From assembly GCA_002477565.1 (NCBI GenBank), contig DLQL01000025.1:1-15136 (forward strand): 15,136 nt of DNA, read 5' to 3'. Both the position numbers and the translations under genes were made by a program. Each line of letters begins with the position of its first letter. The first letter of the stretch is position 1. The stretch comes from Flavobacteriaceae bacterium UBA7433. Lineage in GTDB: Bacteria; Bacteroidota; Bacteroidia; Flavobacteriales; Flavobacteriaceae. This document shows, piece after piece, positions 7,051-14,575 of the stretch. The notes under the pieces were generated by a model. The model made no database searches, was not told the origin of the DNA, and was given only the letters and a program-made list of their open reading frames with translations.

Positions 7051-7061
7051 TAAATAAAAAA

Positions 7062-8354
7062 ATGAATTTCAACCAATCAAATAAACTGTACAAAAGAGGG
7101 TTGACCCATTTGGTCGGCGCCGTCAATTCTCCCGTTCGAGCTTTTGCTTCGGTAGGCGGAAGCCCCTTGTTTATCGACAAAGCCAAAGGGCCGCATATCA
7201 AAGATGTTGATGGCAATCGCTATGTAGATTTGGTCTTGTCTTACGGTCCTATGATTTTAGGGCACCGTCCAAAAATAGTAGAAAAAGCAGTCGGAAAAGC
7301 CTTGAAAAAAGGAACTTCCTTTGGCGCCTCTACCGCGGCAGAAATCCAATTGGCAAAAATTGTATGCGATGCTTTTCCAGGGATGGACAAAGTACGCTTT
7401 GTCAACTCAGGGACAGAAGCCGTATTGAGTGCCATTCGCTTGGCAAGAGCTCATACGGGGAAAAATAAAATCGTCAAATTTTCTGGATGTTACCACGGAC
7501 ATATGGATGCCATGTTGGTCGCAGCTGGTTCAGGTCTGGCGACTTTGAGTTTGCCTGGCAGCAAGGGGGTACCAGATGCCGCGGTTGTCAACACGTTGAT
7601 TGCGGAGTACAACAACATAGAATCTGTGCAAAAACACTTGACAGCTCACGACGATATTGCAGCCGTCATCTTAGAGCCTGTTACAGGGAATATGGGAGTG
7701 GTGCAGCCTACGGATGCTTTTATAAAAGGCTTGCGAGATTTGACAAAAAGCAAAGGTGTTTTGCTAATCTGCGATGAGGTTATGACTGGTTTTCGGTCTC
7801 ATTTTGGAGGTGCACAAGAGTTGTTGGGCATTCAAGCTGACATCACTTGTTTGGGGAAAGTGATTGGAGGAGGTTTTCCTGTAGGAGCCTATGGGGCAAG
7901 TGATGAAATCATGCAAAATGTGGCTCCTTTAGGAGGTATGTATCAAGCGGGTACCCTGTCAGGAAACCCAATTGCTATGGCTTCGGGGATGGCTACCTTG
8001 TTGGAGTTGAAACGGAAAAACCCGTATTTGTTTTTTGAAGAAATTGGAAAAAAAATAGAAATTATTCTGTTGGAAGCTGCAGAGAAACACGGTGTTGCTT
8101 TGACGGTAAATCGCTTTGGATCCATGCTCAATCCTTTTTTTGCCAAAGGGGAGGTTTCTAATTTTAAAGAAGCCCAAATATGTGATACAGAGAAATTTTC
8201 CATTTTCTTTTGGGCGATGATTCGCAATGGGGTCTTTTTGCCTCCCTCTCAGTACGAAGCGTGGTTTTTGTCCACGGCACTTCGGGAGTCCGATCTCTAT
8301 GTAATTTCAAAAGCTGCAGACAAAGCGATGGCTGCAGTTTCAGCAGCCTCCTAA
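7062..8354 (+). CDS. hemL: Glutamate-1-semialdehyde 2,1-aminomutase HemL
   Basis: HemL converts glutamate-1-semialdehyde into 5-aminolevulinate and is the partner of HemA, to which it passes a reactive intermediate. It is a PLP enzyme of the class-III aminotransferase fold, 430 residues here. Motifs: GAVNSPVRAF near the N-terminus, FVNSGTEAVLSAIRLAR (113-129), SGCYHGHMD, ICDEVMTGFR with the PLP-contacting Asp238, and CLGKVIGGGFPVGAYG, where Lys266 forms the Schiff base; then YQAGTLSGNPIAM. I start it at 7062 (MNFNQSNKLYKRG), which matches the family; an in-frame ATG at 6978 would overlap hemB and add a leader with no family counterpart. It is preceded by an A-rich stretch rather than a clear ribosome binding site. 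Confidence 0.97.
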   Translation: MNFNQSNKLYKRGLTHLVGAVNSPVRAFASVGGSPLFIDKAKGPHIKDVDGNRYVDLVLSYGPMILGHRPKIVEKAVGKALKKGTSFGASTAAEIQLAKIVCDAFPGMDKVRFVNSGTEAVLSAIRLARAHTGKNKIVKFSGCYHGHMDAMLVAAGSGLATLSLPGSKGVPDAAVVNTLIAEYNNIESVQKHLTAHDDIAAVILEPVTGNMGVVQPTDAFIKGLRDLTKSKGVLLICDEVMTGFRSHFGGAQELLGIQADITCLGKVIGGGFPVGAYGASDEIMQNVAPLGGMYQAGTLSGNPIAMASGMATLLELKRKNPYLFFEEIGKKIEIILLEAAEKHGVALTVNRFGSMLNPFFAKGEVSNFKEAQICDTEKFSIFFWAMIRNGVFLPPSQYEAWFLSTALRESDLYVISKAADKAMAAVSAAS

Positions 8355-8403
8355 ACAGAGGAGTTTGCTGGGACAAATAAGAACAGCGCATTTTTTTGCG
8401 TTC
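8348..8403 (+). other. Two weak hairpins in the hemL-hemE gap
   Basis: CTCCT (8348-8352) and AGGAG (8359-8363) bracket the hemL stop codon. Further on, CGCA (8387-8390) and TGCG (8397-8400) flank a T6 loop, with GAAC/GTTC possibly extending the stem. Neither has the layout of a strong terminator. They may be mRNA stability or processing elements; no promoter match is seen in this 81-bp gap. Confidence 0.25.
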
Positions 8404-8435
8404 CAATAAAAAACACAAATCAAAAACAATGTTTT

Positions 8436-9470
8436 ATGATTAAAAACGACCGCTATTTGAGGGCCTTGAAAGGCGAAACCTTAGACCGGCCACCGGTCTG
8501 GATGATGCGTCAGGCAGGAAGGTATTTGCCAGAGTTTATGAAGTTGAAAGAAAAGTACGACTTTTTTACCCGTTGCCAAACGCCAGAATTGGCTGCAGAA
8601 ATTACGGTACAACCCATCCGGCGATATGGAATGGATGCGGCTATTTTGTTTTCTGATATTTTGGTTGTTCCCCAAGCGATGAACATCGAAGTAGAGATGA
8701 AAAATGGAGTAGGACCTTGGTTGCCAAATCCCATCCGTTCGATGGCAGACGTAGATAAAGTGATCGTTCCCAACATCGAGGAGACCTTGGGGTATGTGAT
8801 GGATGCGATCCGATTGACCAAACAAGAACTGAACGACGCGGTTCCATTAATCGGTTTTGCGGGTTCACCATGGACTCTTTTGTGCTATTGCATCCAAGGG
8901 CAAGGTTCTAAAAACTTTGACAAGGCAAAAGAGTTTTGTTTTACACAGCCCGTTGCAGCGCATACCCTGTTGCAAAAGATCACAGACACCACTATTTTGT
9001 ATTTGAAAGAGAAAGTCAAAGCGGGAGTCAATGCGGTTCAGATTTTTGATTCCTGGGGTGGGATGTTATCTCCTGTCGATTACCAAGAATTTTCATGGAA
9101 ATACATTCAGCAAATTATTGAAGCTTTGAAAGACGATGCGCCAGTGATTGCTTTTGGCAAAGGTTGTTGGTTTGCTTTGGAAACCATGGCAGAGAGCAAT
9201 GCTTCTGCTTTGGGAGTCGATTGGACATTGACACCAAAAATGGCGCGAAAACTAGCAGGGCCTCACATGACGCTTCAAGGAAATTTTGATCCGACACGTT
9301 TGTTTTCTCCTCCTACAACCATCAAAAAAATGGTCACGGCCATGATAGATGATTTTGGAAAAGACAAATACATAGTCAACTTAGGACACGGGATATTGCC
9401 CAATGTTGGTTTGGACAATGCCAAAGCTTTTATCGACGCGGTAAAAGAGTACAAACAGCCTGAGTCTTAA
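8436..9470 (+). CDS. hemE: Uroporphyrinogen decarboxylase HemE
   Basis: HemE removes four carboxyl groups from the acetate side chains of uroporphyrinogen III to give coproporphyrinogen III; it needs no cofactor. The protein has 344 residues. The family signatures are PPVWMMRQAGRYLPE (19-33), with the substrate-binding arginines, and GFAGSPWTLLCYCIQG (140-155). The catalytic Asp is Asp74 in ILFSDILVVP. FDSWGG and the C-terminal NLGHGILP motif, with its conserved His, are also present. The start at 8436 (MIKNDRYLRAL) is normal for the family; an ATG at 8429 is out of frame and stops after four codons. Confidence 0.97.
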   Translation: MIKNDRYLRALKGETLDRPPVWMMRQAGRYLPEFMKLKEKYDFFTRCQTPELAAEITVQPIRRYGMDAAILFSDILVVPQAMNIEVEMKNGVGPWLPNPIRSMADVDKVIVPNIEETLGYVMDAIRLTKQELNDAVPLIGFAGSPWTLLCYCIQGQGSKNFDKAKEFCFTQPVAAHTLLQKITDTTILYLKEKVKAGVNAVQIFDSWGGMLSPVDYQEFSWKYIQQIIEALKDDAPVIAFGKGCWFALETMAESNASALGVDWTLTPKMARKLAGPHMTLQGNFDPTRLFSPPTTIKKMVTAMIDDFGKDKYIVNLGHGILPNVGLDNAKAFIDAVKEYKQPES

Positions 9471-9503
9471 TTTTAAAACCGAAAAGAATTCAATTTTCAA
9501 AAG

Positions 9504-10409
9504 ATGAAACAACAATTTTACACCTACATTCAAAACCTTCAAGACAGCATTTGCGTCGCCTTGGAAAAAGTTGATGGTGTTGCTGTCTTTGAAGAAGATC
9601 TTTGGAAACGACCGGAAGGAGGTGGGGGGCGTACAAGAGTGCTTTCCAATGGGGCGGTGTTTGAAAAAGGAGGAGTGAATATTTCTGCTGTAGAAGGTGA
9701 ATTACCACAAGCTTTGCGAGATAATTTTGGCGTTTCAGAAGGTGCTTTTTTTGCCTGCGGTCTCTCGTTGGTCTTGCATCCCAAAAATCCAAAAGTACCA
9801 ACTGTTCACGCCAATTGGCGTTATTTTGAAATGTACGACGAACAGGGCAATGTTGTAACACAATGGTTTGGGGGAGGACAAGATTTGACGCCTTACTACT
9901 TGTTTGAAGAAGATGCCGTTCATTTTCACAGGGTTTGCAAAGATGCCTGTGACAAGCACGACCCCAATTTTTACAAGGCATTTAAAAAACGCTGTGACAC
10001 CTATTTTTGGAATGCGCACCGGAACGAATCCAGGGGTATTGGTGGTTTGTTTTTCGATTATCTAAAACAAGACGAGACATTTTCTCTTCAGGATCGTTTT
10101 AGTTTTGTGACTGAGATTGGGAATAGTTTTTTAGAGAGTTACCTCCCAATTGTCGCAAAAAGAAAGCACCTTTCCTATACGAAATCAGAACGAGATTGGC
10201 AGGAAATTCGGAGAGGTCGCTATGTAGAATTCAATTTAGTTCACGACAAAGGAACTTTGTTTGGTTTGAAAACCAATGGTCGTATTGAGAGTATTTTGAT
10301 GAGTCTGCCACCTGCGGTTCAGTGGCATTACAATTTTCAGCCCGCGCCGGGCAGTGAAGAAGCGCGCTTGTTAGAAATCTTAAAAACACCTAAAGATTGG
10401 ATGACTTAA
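9504..10409 (+). CDS. hemF: Oxygen-dependent coproporphyrinogen III oxidase HemF
   Basis: HemF uses O2 to decarboxylate two propionates of coproporphyrinogen III to vinyl groups, giving protoporphyrinogen IX. The protein is 301 residues. The four conserved histidines are His92 (LVLHPKNP), His102 (TVHANWRYFEM), His140 (AVHFHRVC) and His172 (WNAHRNESRGIGG), and the signature WFGGGQDLTPYYLFEED lies at 121-137. GRYVEFNLVHDKGTLFGL is near the end. Choice of HemF and HemH places this organism on the protoporphyrin branch and implies aerobic growth; an oxygen-independent HemN/HemZ could be elsewhere. It is the last gene of the operon and faces the convergent operon with a gap of only 39 bp. Confidence 0.97.
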   Translation: MKQQFYTYIQNLQDSICVALEKVDGVAVFEEDLWKRPEGGGGRTRVLSNGAVFEKGGVNISAVEGELPQALRDNFGVSEGAFFACGLSLVLHPKNPKVPTVHANWRYFEMYDEQGNVVTQWFGGGQDLTPYYLFEEDAVHFHRVCKDACDKHDPNFYKAFKKRCDTYFWNAHRNESRGIGGLFFDYLKQDETFSLQDRFSFVTEIGNSFLESYLPIVAKRKHLSYTKSERDWQEIRRGRYVEFNLVHDKGTLFGLKTNGRIESILMSLPPAVQWHYNFQPAPGSEEARLLEILKTPKDWMT

Positions 10410-10433
10410 AGGACTGTAATTCAGTAATTAAGA

Positions 10434-10458
10434 GTTTATTAAATAAACCTAAGGTTTA
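10434..10458. terminator. Overlapping palindromes between convergent operons
   Basis: GTTTATT-A-AATAAAC (10434-10448) and TAAACCT-A-AGGTTTA (10444-10458) share their middle segment, so only one can form at a time. They sit between the hemF stop and the stop of the convergent gene, whose TAG is within the second palindrome. A bidirectional terminator is likely from position, but arms are AT-rich and no T tract is strong. Confidence 0.4.
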
Positions 10459-11870
10459 AGTAGTTTTCGAATCAATCCTTTGAATACAAAGGCGTGAAAA
10501 GGAGTCACTGAGTACCAGTAAAGCCTTCCCCAAATACCCCTTGGCCTAAAGACAGCGCGTTGGTACAATTTGTTTTTGACAATTTTAAATTCCAACCAAG
10601 CCTCTCCTGGCAATTTCATTTCAGCATACAACAGCAACCTTCCTTCTTTCTTGTCAGCGTACAAAACACGCCAAAAATCTAGGGCATCTCCGGTTTGTAG
10701 TTTGGTAGGGTGTGTTCTTCCTCTGCGCAAACCGATGCCTCCAAAAAGTTTGTCGACGATGCCACGCATTTTCCAAAGCAGATTGGAACTGTACCATCCG
10801 TTTTGTCCTCCCAAAGCCCAAATCTTGTCCAGAGTTTTATGTCTGTTGACAAGCGTGCCTTGCTGCAAGTCTTTAAAACAACCATAATGTGGGATGTTGA
10901 TGTGCTTGGATAGTTTTTTGTTGAGACGTCCGCTGATTATGGAGTCTTTCCAACTAGAAATCAAAACGTTTTGCTCGATGGTGCCAAAAGCATTTTTTAC
11001 GGCTTCCTTGTAGGAAATGGGTTGAATGTCTAATAGTGTTGTGAGGTTGTTGGGTTTTCCGATTATTTCTACTTTCATGCTGTCTACCAAAGCTGCGGCC
11101 AATTTATAAGAAGTCGATGTGACAAAATACAGCCAGTAAGACGAAAGTTTGGGTGTCATTACCGGAACGGTGTGAATGCTTCGTTTGAGGCCTCTAACCT
11201 CCGAAAATTGTAGCAGCATTTTTTTATAGGTAAGAATCTCCGGGCCACAGATATCAAAGGAGCCGTTGAAGAGTTCTTCTTTCATCAGAGACTTGTTTAA
11301 GAATTGGGCGACATCTCTTATTGAAATCGGTTGTGTTCTTGTATTGAGCCATTTTGGGGCAATCATCACGGGGAGTTTTTCCGACAAGTCGCGAATGATT
11401 TCAAAGGAAGCACTTCCGCTTCCGACAATGATTCCTGCTTTTAGTGTAGTGAGTGCATAGCTGTCGGATTGAAGTGTGTGTTCCACTTGTTTTCGTGAGT
11501 CCAAGTGTTTTGAAAGTTCTGTGCTGTTGGTGATGCCACTCAAATAGATAGTTTGCTTTGCTTGCGTCTTTTCTAAATAGTTTTTAAAATTGATAGCACA
11601 CCTCTTTTCCAATGCTTGAAAATCTTCCCTGGAGGTAGACATGGAGTGGATGAGGTAGTAGGCAGCATCTAGGTCTTTTGGGAAGTGGAGTTCTGGTTTG
11701 TCTTCCAGAAAGTCAATCTCCAAAAATGTGATAAGTGGGTGGTTTTTGTAAGTTTCTGGAACACGCATCAAATCTCGAACACAACAAATGAGTTCGTGGT
11801 CTTGATCCAATAATAGCGGGATCAATCTTTTGGCGATGTAGCCTGTTGTCCCTGTGATGAGGATTTTCAT
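10449..11870 (-). CDS. NAD(P)-binding SDR-like protein with C-terminal DUF2867-like domain
   Basis: A 473-residue two-part protein. The N-terminal third is an extended/atypical SDR (NmrA-like) Rossmann fold with GTTGYIAKRLIP (7-18), YYLIHSMS, an YLSGITN strand and LKAGIIVGSGSASFEIIRDL. The C-terminal part, from about residue 325, resembles DUF2867, with WALGGQNGW, GDALDFWRVL, AEMKLPGEAWLEF and ARG-like RPRGIWGRLYWYSVTPFH near the end. The substrate is unknown; a flavin- or quinone-related redox role is a guess from neighbours. Its ATG overlaps the flavin reductase stop by 4 bp (ATGA), so it is translated in tandem with it. It is the last gene of the tetR operon. No signal peptide; one moderately hydrophobic stretch around 245-265 is not convincing as a membrane segment. 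Confidence 0.85.
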   Translation of the reverse strand: MKILITGTTGYIAKRLIPLLLDQDHELICCVRDLMRVPETYKNHPLITFLEIDFLEDKPELHFPKDLDAAYYLIHSMSTSREDFQALEKRCAINFKNYLEKTQAKQTIYLSGITNSTELSKHLDSRKQVEHTLQSDSYALTTLKAGIIVGSGSASFEIIRDLSEKLPVMIAPKWLNTRTQPISIRDVAQFLNKSLMKEELFNGSFDICGPEILTYKKMLLQFSEVRGLKRSIHTVPVMTPKLSSYWLYFVTSTSYKLAAALVDSMKVEIIGKPNNLTTLLDIQPISYKEAVKNAFGTIEQNVLISSWKDSIISGRLNKKLSKHINIPHYGCFKDLQQGTLVNRHKTLDKIWALGGQNGWYSSNLLWKMRGIVDKLFGGIGLRRGRTHPTKLQTGDALDFWRVLYADKKEGRLLLYAEMKLPGEAWLEFKIVKNKLYQRAVFRPRGIWGRLYWYSVTPFHAFVFKGLIRKLLKP

Positions 11871-12490
11871 AAGTTCTCTTTTGGACGCTGGTAGGCTTGT
11901 CTTTTCGGGCTTTTTGGGATGGCATAGCCGTCCAGTCCATTGATGGCCGCGATATTGCCCTTACTCAAGTTGATAAACAAGTCTTCTTCGAGAAGGCTTT
12001 CTTCTACGTACAGTCTTTCTACTTCTGCTAAGACCAAGAGCGTTCCATTGGCTTTGATATGGTGTTCCTCCAAATACCGCATGGCGAGCTGAATGGGGGC
12101 ACCTTTTACAAAAGGCGCTGACCAACCTTCTTTGTATTCGGCTTCCAAGGAAGTTCTGTCAAATTCGGAAACTTCTTTTGGGTATTTTGCAGAAGTGTGG
12201 TGAGCGTCTTCTACAATCGACTCAAAAATAGGATTGAGTGTAAAGATACCTGTTTCTTTGATATTGTCATATGTATTTCTCGCGACCGTTGTAGGTCTTA
12301 GCACAAAACCAAAAATAGCTGGGCTGGATCCGTAATGGGTCACCGAGCTGAACACAGCCAGGTTGGTTGTGCCGTTGCTGCAAGAAGAGCCAATCAGGTT
12401 GGCAGATTTGTATCCGGTGGCACTGTTGACCAAATTTATTTTTTCAAGGTAAGGAAGCCCTTTTATTTTTGCTTTGTCGAAGAGAACCAT
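11867..12490 (-). CDS. Flavin reductase-like (FMN-binding split barrel) protein
   Basis: A 207-residue protein that looks like the flavin reductase-like domain family, which binds FMN and reduces free flavin, or acts as a flavoprotein, with NAD(P)H. Visible pieces are NLVNSATGYKSANLIGS near 24-40, TNLAVFSSVTHYGSSPAIFGFVLRP (43-67), where the conserved ..SSPA..GF.. turn sits, an RNTYDNIKETGIFTLN segment, and SEFDRTSLEAEY. This order is usual for the split-barrel fold. It lies 11 bp after the kinase gene and overlaps the next gene by 4 bp. It could supply reduced flavin to a partner enzyme, for example one encoded beyond the right edge (inference). Confidence 0.85.
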   Translation of the reverse strand: MVLFDKAKIKGLPYLEKINLVNSATGYKSANLIGSSCSNGTTNLAVFSSVTHYGSSPAIFGFVLRPTTVARNTYDNIKETGIFTLNPIFESIVEDAHHTSAKYPKEVSEFDRTSLEAEYKEGWSAPFVKGAPIQLAMRYLEEHHIKANGTLLVLAEVERLYVEESLLEEDLFINLSKGNIAAINGLDGYAIPKSPKRQAYQRPKENL

Positions 12491-12501
12491 AGAGATTTGT
12501 C

Positions 12502-13803
12502 TTAGTAGTTGTTGATTTTTACCCGTTGGGCTTTTAAGTCATGCATCAAATTATAGAGACCAAAAAAGGTCCTGTTGATGTAGATGAAATGCTTGGATCC
12601 CCGATTGCCATTCATGTCTTTGAGTTCCGCACTTTTGGCGTACTTGGCTCCCAAGTCCGCAATTTTTCCAAAAAAATCACCGTCAGAAAAATCAAAGTAT
12701 TCTTCTTGGAAGGGTTGGGTAAACAAACTCAACATTTCGTGAAACAAGGCTTTGAAAAATACAATTTCTTTTGGGGAATCGTCGCGTCTTAAAATTTCGA
12801 GTTCGTATAGTTTGTTTTCAAAAACATCCGGATTGTCAATGTTCTCTTTTTTTGCCAATTCAAAGTAAGGTACGTAAAAATCTTCTGGAATGGTTTTCAT
12901 ACATCCAAAGTCAATGACGATCAACTCGTTCTTTGGACTGATCAGAAAATTGCCAGGATGTGGATCTGCATGTACTTTTTTTAGGCTGTGAATTTGGTAC
13001 ATGTAGAAATCCCACAAAGCTTGTCCAAGTTGGTTTCCAATGTCAGCGGCAAAAGGTTTTTGAGTAAACTCGGACAAATGCAAGCCTTCCATCCAGCTCA
13101 TTGTCAAAATTCTTTCTGTGGAAAGTGTTTTGTAGTAGGTAGGGAATTTTAAGTTGAGAATGTGCCCACAGGCAGCAGCGATTTCTTCACTTTGTTGGAA
13201 TTCGAGGTGGTAGTTCGTTTCTTCTGTCAGTTTTTCTTCCACCTCTTCAAAATACTTGTCAGAGTCTTTTCCTTTGATATTGAACATCTTGATAGCAATG
13301 GGTTTGACCAATGCCAAATCGGAAGAAATGCTGTCGGAAATTCCTGGGTATTGAATTTTTACAGCCAAGGTTTCTCCTTTGTATTCTGCTTTGTGAACCT
13401 GTCCGATACTCGCTGCATTGACTGCTTCCAAATTAAAATCATCAAAAATTTCGTAAGGGTGTTTCCCAAAGTACTTCTTGAAAGATTTGACTACCAACGG
13501 CGCAGACAAGGGTGGGACTGAGAATTGAGACAATGAAAATTTTTCAACATAAGCTCTTGGCAAAATGTTTTTTTCCATGCTCAGCATTTGGGCTACTTTC
13601 AAAGCGCTTCCTTTCATTGTCTTTAAGCCATTGTAGATGTCTTCAGCATTCGATTCGTTTAACTTTTCTTTGGCTTCTTCTTCCGATTGTACCAGTTTGT
13701 TTCCATAAAATTTTACGTAGTTGACGCCTATTTTGGCGCCTGTTTGAACCAGTTTTGAGGCGCGTTGTATTTTGGAAGTGGGGATGTGGTCGATGGTTTT
13801 CAT
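12502..13803 (-). CDS. ABC1/UbiB-family atypical protein kinase
   Basis: A 433-residue member of the ABC1/ADCK/UbiB protein-kinase-like family. Landmarks: GSALKVAQMLS (65-75) at the place of the KxGQ motif, NAASIGQVHKA (129-139) in place of the Ala-rich nucleotide-binding loop, AVKIQYPG with Lys149, HADPHPGNFLI (278-288) with the catalytic-loop residues, and VIDFGC with DFG at 298-300. Unlike proteins tied to quinone synthesis, it has KVAQ instead of KxGQ. UbiB/COQ8 members act in ubiquinone synthesis; Bacteroidota normally use menaquinone, so the role here is probably different. No C-terminal membrane anchor is obvious. It sits second in the tetR operon, 9 bp after tetR and 11 bp before the flavin reductase gene. 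Confidence 0.9.
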   Translation of the reverse strand: MKTIDHIPTSKIQRASKLVQTGAKIGVNYVKFYGNKLVQSEEEAKEKLNESNAEDIYNGLKTMKGSALKVAQMLSMEKNILPRAYVEKFSLSQFSVPPLSAPLVVKSFKKYFGKHPYEIFDDFNLEAVNAASIGQVHKAEYKGETLAVKIQYPGISDSISSDLALVKPIAIKMFNIKGKDSDKYFEEVEEKLTEETNYHLEFQQSEEIAAACGHILNLKFPTYYKTLSTERILTMSWMEGLHLSEFTQKPFAADIGNQLGQALWDFYMYQIHSLKKVHADPHPGNFLISPKNELIVIDFGCMKTIPEDFYVPYFELAKKENIDNPDVFENKLYELEILRRDDSPKEIVFFKALFHEMLSLFTQPFQEEYFDFSDGDFFGKIADLGAKYAKSAELKDMNGNRGSKHFIYINRTFFGLYNLMHDLKAQRVKINNY

Positions 13804-13812
13804 AGCAATTTC

Positions 13813-14472
13813 TTAGAGTTTAAAATTCATGCGTTCTTTGACGATAAATTTCCCGAGGTCTATAAAGCTTTTGACCGGCTGTGTGTTCATGGCGTCGAAA
13901 CTTGCTTGAACGCTTTTTTCAATCAACACATCTGTTTTTTCAAAGGATGGGGAACTGTCTTCCATCCAAAATTTTAGGGTAATTAATAATTGCAGCCAAA
14001 AGAATTCTTCCCTGCCTTTTTCTTGTATTTTTTCAATTCCTTCTTGTTTGAAGTCAATCGTTTCGATGTCAAGGGTTTTGATAAAATTTTTAAAATGGGT
14101 TCGCAAACCGCTCAGTGTGCCCATGTTTTTTAAAGTACTGCCATTTTGATTCAATGCCATAAGAACATAACTCCTGTTTACTGTAAGTATTTCAAAAAAG
14201 GTAAAATACAAGCTCAACACTTTGTTGCGAGCATCGAAATCTTTGAAATCTTCGTTTTTGGCAAGTAGTTCCAACGAATTTTCTAGAAAGAGCGAAAAAA
14301 TTCTCCTTTCTAATTTTTCAAAATTGCCAAAGTAACCGTAAAAAACTCCTTCTTCAATATCCAGTTCTTTGCAAAACTTATGTATAGATGCTGGTTTTTT
14401 TCCATGATCCAAGACAGTTTCAATGTACTTTGAAACCAATTTGTGTTCGTCTATTTTTATTTTTGTAGCCAT
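13813..14472 (-). CDS. TetR-family transcriptional regulator
   Basis: A 219-residue protein with a helix-turn-helix near the N-terminus: ETVLDHGKKPASIHKFCKEL (about 18-37), then GVFYGYFGNFEKLERRIF, the recognition-helix and exit region typical of TetR regulators. The remainder is a helical ligand/dimer domain with no recognised ligand. It is first in a tight minus-strand operon and divergent from the SDR gene at 14576. A 30-bp dyad in the 103-bp gap is the likely operator, so repression of both directions, with autoregulation, is expected (inference). The start at 14472 (MATKIKIDEHKLV) lies about 10-15 nt after a -7 box match. Confidence 0.88.
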   Translation of the reverse strand: MATKIKIDEHKLVSKYIETVLDHGKKPASIHKFCKELDIEEGVFYGYFGNFEKLERRIFSLFLENSLELLAKNEDFKDFDARNKVLSLYFTFFEILTVNRSYVLMALNQNGSTLKNMGTLSGLRTHFKNFIKTLDIETIDFKQEGIEKIQEKGREEFFWLQLLITLKFWMEDSSPSFEKTDVLIEKSVQASFDAMNTQPVKSFIDLGKFIVKERMNFKL

Positions 14473-14489
14473 AATTTGATTGTTTGAAA

Positions 14490-14497
14490 CAAAAATA
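14490..14497 (-). promoter_or_regulatory. Putative -7 element of the tetR operon promoter
   Basis: Minus-strand TATTTTTG matches TAnnTTTG exactly and shares its flanking sequence (CAAAAATACAA on the plus strand) with the araC promoter at 2748. The leader would be only about 10 nt. A second TATTTTTG lies at 14531-14538 on the same strand and is an alternative. Confidence 0.5.
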
Positions 14498-14502
14498 CAA
14501 AA

Positions 14503-14532
14503 TGTTTAACATATTTACGCATAAGTTAAACA
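14503..14532. promoter_or_regulatory. 30-bp dyad, candidate TetR operator
   Basis: Perfect 8-bp arms TGTTTAAC (14503-14510) and GTTAAACA (14525-14532) are separated by 14 bp that are themselves partly symmetric (TAT/ATA). It sits midway between the divergent tetR and SDR starts, where bound repressor could block both promoters. A further palindrome, TTGTTT-G-AAACAA (14480-14492), overlaps the tetR -7 box. Binding by this TetR is inference. Confidence 0.6.
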
Positions 14533-14541
14533 AAAATAATG

Positions 14542-14549
14542 TAAATTTA
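14542..14549 (+). promoter_or_regulatory. Possible -7 element for the divergent SDR gene
   Basis: TAAATTTA matches seven of the eight informative or free positions of TAnnTTTG (last base A not G). It would give a leader of about 20 nt before the ATG at 14576. Weak evidence. Confidence 0.25.
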
Positions 14550-14575
14550 CAGTGTTAATTAAATATCCATATATA

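Noticed and set aside
6978..7061. In-frame upward extension of hemL that overlaps the hemB end
   Set aside because: It overlaps hemB by 38 bp, passes through the non-coding gap, and adds 28 residues with no family counterpart. The ATG at 7062 fits the family start.
9490..9981. 163-codon open frame on the minus strand inside hemF
   Set aside because: It is the shadow of hemF, which carries all family motifs; no domain recognised in the antisense product.
12502..13803. Calling the kinase UbiB with a role in ubiquinone synthesis
   Set aside because: Bacteroidota normally make menaquinone only, the KxGQ motif is changed, and no quinone genes are near; only the family name is supported.
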